Below are positions 14,635 through 20,308 of a stretch of 20,308 bases of DNA, in pieces. A program made the translations under genes and the position numbers. Numbering within the stretch: the first letter of the stretch is position 1; each line of letters opens with the position of its first letter. Source of the stretch: a virus; the IMG/VR virus record IMGVR_UViG_3300017760_000147, positions 1 through 20,308 of that record, one strand, 5' to 3'. The notes below the pieces were generated by a model. That model searched no databases. It was given only the letters and a program-made list of their open reading frames with translations, and was not told the origin of the DNA.

Positions 14635-16859
14635 GTTACAAGCAAACACTTTGGAGAGAAATTAAGGACGTTGTAAATCCTAAGATATTAGCTAAAAACA
14701 ATAGATTTAAAAAATGGGAGTATGGTTATAACTCTGATTATGATTTTATAGTAATAAGTAAAACTGGAAAAATTGGACAAATCATTGAAATACAAGATCT
14801 CAGGATTGCTTTACCAGCAGCAGATGAACCGTTTAAACGAAGCGAAAAGAAAGCGGAGCAACGTTGGGAAAGACAAGAATATCCGAAAGAGCTAAGTAAA
14901 ATTAAAAGTAGATTTGACTGGGAAGAATATCCAGCTGAATTTAAAGAAAAGTGGTATGATTACATCGACGAAGAATTCAAAAGGCGAGAAAATGGTTATT
15001 GGTTTTACAATAACGGCGTGGCTAATTACATTACTGGTACTCATTACATGTACCTCCAGTGGTCAAAAATCGATATTGGAGCACCAGACTATAGAGAAGC
15101 TAACAGACTCTTCTTTATATTTTGGGAAGCATGTAAAGCAGATACAAGATGTTACGGAATGTGCTATCTTAAAAACAGACGATCTGGATTCTCTTTTATG
15201 TCATCAGCGGAACTTGTTAACCAAGCTACAATATCTTCCGACGCTAGATTCGGCATATTGTCCAAGTCTGGTTCAGATGCCAAAAAAATGTTCACAGATA
15301 AAGTTGTACCCATATCAGTCAACTACCCGTTCTTCTTTAAACCCATTCAAGATGGTATGGACCGGCCAAAAACGGAGCTTGCATATCGTGTTCCGGCATC
15401 AAAGCTTACTAGAAGAAAGCTTGAGTCAAATGAACAACTTAGAGAACTAGAAGGACTTGATACAACTATTGACTGGAAAAACACAGGTGATAACTCTTAT
15501 GATGGTGAAAAGCTAAAACTATTAGCTCATGATGAAAGTGGTAAATGGGAAAGACCTGATAATATATTAAATAACTGGAGAGTTACAAAAACTACGTTAA
15601 GACTAGGATCAAGAATCGTAGGCAAGTGTATGATGGGCTCAACTTCAAATGCTTTAGATAAAGGTGGAAATAACTTCAAAAAACTATACTACAATTCAGA
15701 CGTTACTAAAAGAAATAGAAACGGACAAACATCTTCTGGCCTCTACTCTCTTTTCATCCCTATGGAGTGGAACTACGAAGGATTCATGGATACTTTTGGA
15801 TTTCCTGTCTTCGTTAGACAAAAGGGTTCAGTCAAAGGAGTCGATGGTTTTGACATTGCAACAGGAGTCATTGAACACTGGGAAAACGAAGTTGAAGGAC
15901 TCAAGTCAGATCAAGACAGTTTAAACGAATACTATAGACAGTTTCCAAGAACTGAAGCTCACGCGTTTAGAGATGAAACTAAAGAAAGCCTGTTTAATTT
16001 AATTAAAATTTATGAACAAATAGATTTTAACGAAGAATTAAATAACAAAGCTAGCGTCACGAGAGGTAAATTTATGTGGGAAGGTGGGATTAAAGATACT
16101 AGGGTTCAGTTTGTTCCTGATAAAAATGGTAGATTTAACGTTAGCTGGGTTCCACCAAGTGGATTACAAAATAGAATTATAGTAAAAAATGGTATTAAGT
16201 ATCCAGGTAACGAGCATTTAGGCGCTTTTGGATGTGATAGCTACGATATATCAGGAACTGTTGATGGTAAAGGATCTAATGGTGCTCTACATGGTCTAAC
16301 AAAGTTTAGCATGGAAGATGTGCCACCTAATCACTTCTTTCTAGAATACATAGCTAGACCTGAAACATCAGAAATATTCTTTGAAGAAGTTTTAATGTCT
16401 TTGGTATTTTATGGCATGCCAATATTAGCTGAGAATAATAGACCTAGATTATTATACTACTTAAGAAGAAGAGGTTATAGAGGTTTTAGCATGAATAGAC
16501 CTGATAAACTATGGAACAGATTATCTGTTACAGAAAAAGAAATAGGTGGAATACCTAATTCAAGTGAAGATATTAAACAAGCGCATGCAGCGGCAATAGA
16601 AGCTTATATAGAAAACTATGTTGGTATATTAGATGGTAAGTTTGGTGATATGTATCTTCAAGAAACCTTACAAGATTGGTCTAAATTTAATATAAACAAT
16701 AGAACTAAGTATGATGCAACTATCAGCTCTGGTTTAGCTATTATGGCTTGTAACAAGAACAATTATAGACCTAATGCAATTAAAAACAAACAGCCACTTA
16801 ATTTAAGTTTTAAAAAATACGATAATGAAGGGTTTGTTTCAAAAATACAAAATAAATGA
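14631..16859 (+). CDS. Terminase large subunit (packaging ATPase and nuclease)
   Basis: A 742-residue protein read as TerL, the motor that pumps DNA into proheads and cuts it. GTG 14631 is the start, in a GTGA overlap. In the ATPase half, YLKNRRSGFSFMSSAEL (K181-S188) stands where Walker A is expected but lacks a GKS/GKT. MMGSTSN (G336-N340) looks like the C-motif region. In the nuclease half, GAFGCDSYDISG (D536, D539) and TKYDATISSGLAIMA (D695) are the acidic residues of an RNase H-like site. The NGYWFYNNGVANYITGTHYM region and RQFPRTEAHAF segment resemble Bacteroidota phage TerL proteins. The length is in the upper range for the family. It ends ATGA with the portal gene. Confidence 0.85.
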   Translation: MSYKQTLWREIKDVVNPKILAKNNRFKKWEYGYNSDYDFIVISKTGKIGQIIEIQDLRIALPAADEPFKRSEKKAEQRWERQEYPKELSKIKSRFDWEEYPAEFKEKWYDYIDEEFKRRENGYWFYNNGVANYITGTHYMYLQWSKIDIGAPDYREANRLFFIFWEACKADTRCYGMCYLKNRRSGFSFMSSAELVNQATISSDARFGILSKSGSDAKKMFTDKVVPISVNYPFFFKPIQDGMDRPKTELAYRVPASKLTRRKLESNEQLRELEGLDTTIDWKNTGDNSYDGEKLKLLAHDESGKWERPDNILNNWRVTKTTLRLGSRIVGKCMMGSTSNALDKGGNNFKKLYYNSDVTKRNRNGQTSSGLYSLFIPMEWNYEGFMDTFGFPVFVRQKGSVKGVDGFDIATGVIEHWENEVEGLKSDQDSLNEYYRQFPRTEAHAFRDETKESLFNLIKIYEQIDFNEELNNKASVTRGKFMWEGGIKDTRVQFVPDKNGRFNVSWVPPSGLQNRIIVKNGIKYPGNEHLGAFGCDSYDISGTVDGKGSNGALHGLTKFSMEDVPPNHFFLEYIARPETSEIFFEEVLMSLVFYGMPILAENNRPRLLYYLRRRGYRGFSMNRPDKLWNRLSVTEKEIGGIPNSSEDIKQAHAAAIEAYIENYVGILDGKFGDMYLQETLQDWSKFNINNRTKYDATISSGLAIMACNKNNYRPNAIKNKQPLNLSFKKYDNEGFVSKIQNK

Positions 16860-18886
16860 TAGAAACTAGTTATGGAAGTTCATTTCCGGATCAGGTAGTA
16901 CCTGATGCAGTTAAAGCGTCTTATGACTATGGATTAAAGGTAGGACAAGCTATAGAAGGCGAATGGTTTTCTGGCACTAGAACAGGTGCTGGAGGTTATA
17001 GATTTTCAACTAACTACAATAACTTCCATCAATTAAGACTATACGCTAGAGGAGAGCAATCTGTTCAAAAGTACAAAGACGAACTATCTATAAATGGTGA
17101 TTTGTCTTACTTAAATCTAGACTGGACACCTGTACCTATTATTTCTAAATTTGTAGACATAGTTGTTAATGGAATGTCTCAAAAGAACTATGATATTAAA
17201 GCTTATGCTCAAGATCCTTCTTCCACTGGTAAAAGATCTGCATATGTTCAAGGTCTAATGAAAGATATTTATGCTAGAGAATATATAGCTAAAGCAAAAG
17301 CTCAATTAGGATTAGACGTTTCAACAGGTGGCGGTAAATCTAATATGCCAACTAACCCAGACGAGGTGTCTGTCTATATGCAGCTTAACTACAAGCAAGG
17401 AATTGAAATAGCTCAAGAAGAAGCTATTAACTATGTATTAGACTATAACAAGTATGACTTAGTCAGAAGAAGATTGAACCATGATCTAACGGTATTAGGT
17501 ATAGCTTGCTCTAAAACTGAGTTTAATTTACAAGAAGGTGTTGGAGTTAGCTATGTTGATCCTGCTAATTTAGTTTATTCATATACTGAAGATCCAAATT
17601 TTGAAGATATATGGTATGTAGGTGAAGTAAAAGGGCTTAGCATGGCTGAACTTAAAAAGCAGTTTCCAATGCTTACACCCGAAGAATTGAAGGAAATAAG
17701 TAAGTATCCAGGTAATTCTAACTATAGAAACGATTGGAATAGCGGTGTTTTAGATGATAAAATTCAAGTAATATATTTTGAATATAAAACATTTACTAAT
17801 CAAGTGTTTAAAATAAAAGAAACTCCAAATGGTTTAGAAAAAGCATTAGAAAAAACAGATGCTTTTAATCCACCAGAAGAAGTTAACTTCACTAAAGCTT
17901 TTAGATCTATAGAGGTACTGTATAGCGGCGTTAAAATATTAGGACATCCTAAAATGTTAAGATGGGAAATGGCTCAGAATATGACTAGGCCAGGTGCTGA
18001 CACTACTAAGGTCAATATGAACTACAATATATGCGCTCCTAGAATGTATAAAGGACGTATAGATTCACTAGTTAACCGTATAACAGGTTTTGCTGATATG
18101 ATTCAATTAACACATCTTAAACTGCAACAGGTTTTATCTAGAGTAGTTCCTGATGGTGTTTATATGGATGTAGATGGTTTAGCTGAAGTAGACTTAGGCA
18201 ATGGAACAACTTACAATCCACAAGAAGCTTTAAACATGTATTTTCAAACAGGTTCTATTGTTGGTAGATCATTCACTCAAGATGGTGACATGAACCCTGG
18301 TAAAGTTCCTATTCAAGAATTACAAAGTGGTAATGGTGGGGCTAAAATACAGAGCTTAATACAAACTTACCAGTATTACTTACAACTTATTAGAGATGTA
18401 ACGGGACTAAACGAAGCTAGAGATGCTAGCAGTCCTGATAAAAACTCATTAGTAGGTTTACAAAAAATAGCTGCTGCTAATTCAAATACAGCAACTAGAC
18501 ACATACTACAAGCTAGTTTATATTTAACACTTAAGAACTGTGAAAACATATCTCTTAGAATAGGTGATGCTTTAATGTTTCCTTTAACTAGATCAGCATT
18601 ACAAACAAGCATAACTAAGTTTAATGTATCTACATTGACAGAGCTCATGGATAAGAATATCTATGACTTTGGAATATTTTTAGATCTTGAACCAGATGAT
18701 GAAGAAAAAGCTAAGTTAGAAGAAAACATACAGGTAGCTTTAAAAACTGGTGGTATTGACTTGGAAGATGCTATAGACATTAGAGAGGTTAAAAACTTAA
18801 CACTAGCTAATCAATTGCTAAAACAGCGTAGACAGCAAAAGCAAGCAGCTGAACAGCAAATGAAATTACAGCAAATACAACAGTAG
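16856..18886 (+). CDS. Portal protein (as read to an in-frame amber stop)
   Basis: A 676-residue portal, the dodecameric ring at the head vertex through which DNA passes. It is recognised by position after TerL and by portal-like features: N-terminal YARGEQSVQKYKDELSINGD, SYLNLDWTPVPIISKFVDIV near residues 82-100, a long central stem (KGRIDSLVNRITGFADMIQL), and the late VTGLNEARDASSPDKNSLVG segment around residue 515-535. The frame ends at TAG 18884-18886 after a Gln-rich helix (LLKQRRQQKQAAEQQMK). The same frame continues without a stop to TAA 19289-19291 with matching Gln-rich coiled coil, so the full gene is likely 16856-19291 (811 sense or amber codons). The ATG overlaps TerL's stop (ATGA). 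Confidence 0.85.
   Translation: MIETSYGSSFPDQVVPDAVKASYDYGLKVGQAIEGEWFSGTRTGAGGYRFSTNYNNFHQLRLYARGEQSVQKYKDELSINGDLSYLNLDWTPVPIISKFVDIVVNGMSQKNYDIKAYAQDPSSTGKRSAYVQGLMKDIYAREYIAKAKAQLGLDVSTGGGKSNMPTNPDEVSVYMQLNYKQGIEIAQEEAINYVLDYNKYDLVRRRLNHDLTVLGIACSKTEFNLQEGVGVSYVDPANLVYSYTEDPNFEDIWYVGEVKGLSMAELKKQFPMLTPEELKEISKYPGNSNYRNDWNSGVLDDKIQVIYFEYKTFTNQVFKIKETPNGLEKALEKTDAFNPPEEVNFTKAFRSIEVLYSGVKILGHPKMLRWEMAQNMTRPGADTTKVNMNYNICAPRMYKGRIDSLVNRITGFADMIQLTHLKLQQVLSRVVPDGVYMDVDGLAEVDLGNGTTYNPQEALNMYFQTGSIVGRSFTQDGDMNPGKVPIQELQSGNGGAKIQSLIQTYQYYLQLIRDVTGLNEARDASSPDKNSLVGLQKIAAANSNTATRHILQASLYLTLKNCENISLRIGDALMFPLTRSALQTSITKFNVSTLTELMDKNIYDFGIFLDLEPDDEEKAKLEENIQVALKTGGIDLEDAIDIREVKNLTLANQLLKQRRQQKQAAEQQMKLQQIQQ
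18884..18886 (+). other. In-frame amber codon inside the portal reading frame
   Basis: The codons read CAA CAG TAG GCT CAA, so the frame changes from Gln-rich to Gln-rich across the TAG. A single C-to-T change of CAG would make it. The frame then runs 134 codons to TAA. From 18887 to 19033 there is no ATG, GTG or TTG in frame, which argues against a separate downstream gene beginning near here. Confidence 0.85.
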
Positions 18887-19033
18887 GCTCAATCACAAGC
18901 AGAAGCAGCTGAAAAGCAAGCATTAGCTGAAACTCAAAAACAACAAATATTAACAGAGCAAAAAGTACAGTTTGAACAAGCTAAAGTACAATTTGATGTT
19001 GAGAAGTATAGGCAAGAAGCTGAAGTAAAGATA

Positions 19034-19291
19034 ATGATTATGAACCAGCAGCACAAGTTTGATTTAGAATTAAAGCAAATGGAGGTTGACGGTTTAAAAA
19101 CCAAAGAAAAAGAAATTGAAGACCGCAAAGATGAAAGAGTACGTATTGAAGGTACTCAGCAGTCTCAACTAATAGACCAAAGACAAAACGATTTATTACC
19201 AACAAGCTTTGAAACAAGTGCAACTGAAAAAGATCAGCCAACACCTAGTGAAGAGCCTATGCCAATGCTCAATCCTTTTGGAATGGGTTAA
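19034..19291 (+). CDS. Portal C-terminal segment after the amber codon (nominal ATG-start ORF)
   Basis: If only ATG starts are allowed the ORF begins at 19034 (or 19040), giving 85 residues, but the open frame reaches back to 18887 and is the same frame as the portal. The segment is Gln/Glu/Lys-rich coiled coil (MNQQHKFDLELKQMEVDGLK), then EDRKDERVRIEGTQQSQLI, DQRQNDLLPTSFE and a Pro-rich end (EEPMPMLNPFGMG). The RxxGTQQSxxIxQRxNDLLPxxFE motif is, as I recall, at the C-terminus of Bacteroidota phage portal proteins. It is therefore more likely the tail of the portal (readthrough or pseudogene fragment) than an independent gene. Confidence 0.6.
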   Translation: MIMNQQHKFDLELKQMEVDGLKTKEKEIEDRKDERVRIEGTQQSQLIDQRQNDLLPTSFETSATEKDQPTPSEEPMPMLNPFGMG

Positions 19292-19313
19292 TTATTAATT
19301 ATTATATTATATT
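19292..19313 (+). promoter_or_regulatory. A/T-only leader before the scaffold-like gene
   Basis: Twenty-two bases between the portal TAA and ATG 19314 are exclusively A and T. There is no SD motif and no hairpin. It fits SD-free initiation of the Bacteroidota type, and its A/T content alone cannot prove a promoter. Confidence 0.35.
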
Positions 19314-20308
19314 ATGTCAGAAAAAGAAGAAGTAAAAGAGGCTCCTGATGGGACCTTAGAACAAGGTGAATTTAAAATTAAAAAGAAACCTAAAAAACTA
19401 GTTAAAACAGAACCTACGACTAAAGTAGATTTAACTAAAAAAGAAGAAGAAACAAAACAACCTGAAGAAACTAAAGAAGTTGTACAAGAGATTGTAGAAG
19501 AAAAGGTTGAAGAAAAAGTAGAAACTAAGGAAGAACCAGCCAAGGAAGAAGAGTTTACTGTTATAAATGAAGTATCAGAAGATGAAGTTCCTGTAGAAAA
19601 ACCGGTTGAAAAAGCACCTGAGCCAGTTGCTGAGCAAGTAGATTTACCTGAAAACGTAGAAAAACTTGTTGAGTTTATGAAAGAAACTGGTGGCACATTA
19701 GAAGACTATGCTAGATTAAGCAGAGATTATACTAACGTTGATGAAGATGTTTTACTTAGAGAATACTACAAACAGACTAAGCCTCACTTAGACAGAGAAG
19801 AAATAGATTTTGTATTAGAAGACAAATTTTATTTTGATCCTGAAGAAGCTGAGGAACGTGAGCAAAAGAAAAAGAAACTTGCTTATAAGGAAGAAATTGC
19901 AAAAGCCAAAAACTTTTTGGAGGAAACGAAAAAGAAGTATTACGACGAGATCAAGTTGAGACCGGGCGTTACTCAAGAACAACAAAAAGCAACTGATTTT
20001 TTCAATAGATATAACAAAGAACAAGAGGTAGCAAAGCAAAGTCATGAAAGCTTTAAAGCTGTAACTAAAGACTATTTTACTAATGATTTCAAAGGTTTTG
20101 ATTTCGAGGTTGGTGAAAAGAAATTTAGATACGGTGTTAAAGATGTTAATGAAGTTGCCGAGGCGCAATCTGATCTAACAACATTTATTAAGAAGTTCTT
20201 AAACGAAGATGGTACAGTTAATGATCCAGGTGCATACCACAAAGCTATATACGGAGCTAGAAACATCGACACTATTGCTTCTCATTTTTATGAGCAAGGT
20301 AAAAGTGA
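19314..20308 (+). CDS. Head scaffold-like protein (partial, runs off right edge)
   Basis: ATG 19314 opens a frame that stays open to the last base, so at least 331 residues are present and the C-terminus is missing. The first ~110 residues are extremely Glu/Lys/Pro-rich (KPKKLVKTEP, EIVEEKVEEK, DEVPVEKPVEKAPEP), as expected for a flexible scaffolding tail. Then come ENVEKLVEFMKETGGTLEDY, ARLSRDYTNVDED and a helical region rich in Glu/Lys (EEAEEREQKKKK). After that GFDFEVGEKKFRYGVKDVNE looks like a small folded unit. Position after terminase and portal, plus this composition, points to an internal capsid scaffold. The ORF is not bounded by a stop in the window. A protease fused to or near it cannot be excluded. 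Confidence 0.7.
   Translation, partial: MSEKEEVKEAPDGTLEQGEFKIKKKPKKLVKTEPTTKVDLTKKEEETKQPEETKEVVQEIVEEKVEEKVETKEEPAKEEEFTVINEVSEDEVPVEKPVEKAPEPVAEQVDLPENVEKLVEFMKETGGTLEDYARLSRDYTNVDEDVLLREYYKQTKPHLDREEIDFVLEDKFYFDPEEAEEREQKKKKLAYKEEIAKAKNFLEETKKKYYDEIKLRPGVTQEQQKATDFFNRYNKEQEVAKQSHESFKAVTKDYFTNDFKGFDFEVGEKKFRYGVKDVNEVAEAQSDLTTFIKKFLNEDGTVNDPGAYHKAIYGARNIDTIASHFYEQGKS

Noticed and set aside
14914-15924. Plus-strand frames (14914-15450 and 15664-15924) inside the large terminase
   Set aside because: They are out of frame with the TerL motifs, have no leader and no recognisable domain.
411-19696. Several minus-strand open frames of 60-130 codons (for example at 4060-4377, 9350-9646 and 19307-19696)
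   Set aside because: Each lies inside a well-supported plus-strand gene in another frame and has low-complexity or composition-driven sequence, with no motif. All convincing genes are on the plus strand.
1-20308. Genome-wide recoding of TAG to glutamine (genetic code 15)
   Set aside because: The 2043-, 1054- and 742-codon genes contain no in-frame TAG, and TAG ends other genes plausibly. One recoded or mutated site in the portal is more economical.
1-20308. tRNA genes, rho-independent terminators, insertion sequences or attachment sites
   Set aside because: By eye I found no cloverleaf-type sequence, no GC-rich hairpin followed by a T run, and no transposase or inverted-repeat ends. The gaps between genes are at most about 25 bases.

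Overview
This window is a contiguous, wholly plus-strand block of a tailed double-stranded DNA phage. No bacterial housekeeping gene is present, genes are packed end to end, many neighbours overlap by ATGA, TAATG or GTGA, and a recognisable late (virion and lysis) order is visible. The DNA is AT-rich, arginine is mostly AGA, and most start codons follow an A/T-only leader instead of a Shine-Dalgarno sequence. This start context, together with protein types I associate with marine Flavobacteriia phages (DUF285/BspA-like, LamG and poly-glycine adhesins), suggests a Bacteroidota host, probably a marine or aquatic flavobacterium. The host is an inference; nothing in the window names it.

Layout. 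(1) 1-893: the tail end of an upstream gene and small unknown genes, possibly internal virion proteins. (2) 893-2810: a lysis-flavoured cluster with a one-TM holin-like protein, a T7-lysozyme-type amidase, a small Cys-rich protein, an HExxH metalloprotein, two unknowns and a GTA-type holin. (3) 2816-12431: receptor-binding or adhesion structures, namely a small spike-base-like protein, a 2043-residue adhesin made of three PKD-like plus DUF285 modules capped by LamG, and a 1054-residue protein with three LamG domains around a glycine-rich module. (4) 12439-13821: six small genes, three of which (12687, 12899, 13124) are tandem paralogues and could be fibre accessory or assembly factors. (5) 13821-14414: a GroES-like co-chaperonin. 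(6) 14359-20308: the packaging and head module, with small terminase, large terminase, portal and a scaffold-like gene that runs off the right edge.

The most notable observation is an in-frame amber codon at 18884-18886 inside the portal reading frame. The frame continues for 134 codons with exactly the Gln-rich coiled-coil sequence expected of the portal C-terminus, and no start codon lies between the TAG and 19034. A mutation, a sequencing error or genuine amber readthrough are all possible. A second TAG (3116-3118) separates the spike-base-like gene from the giant adhesin in the same frame by only two sense codons. No tRNA, CRISPR array, insertion sequence, integrase or reverse transcriptase was seen, and no gene-free stretch exceeds about 25 bases.
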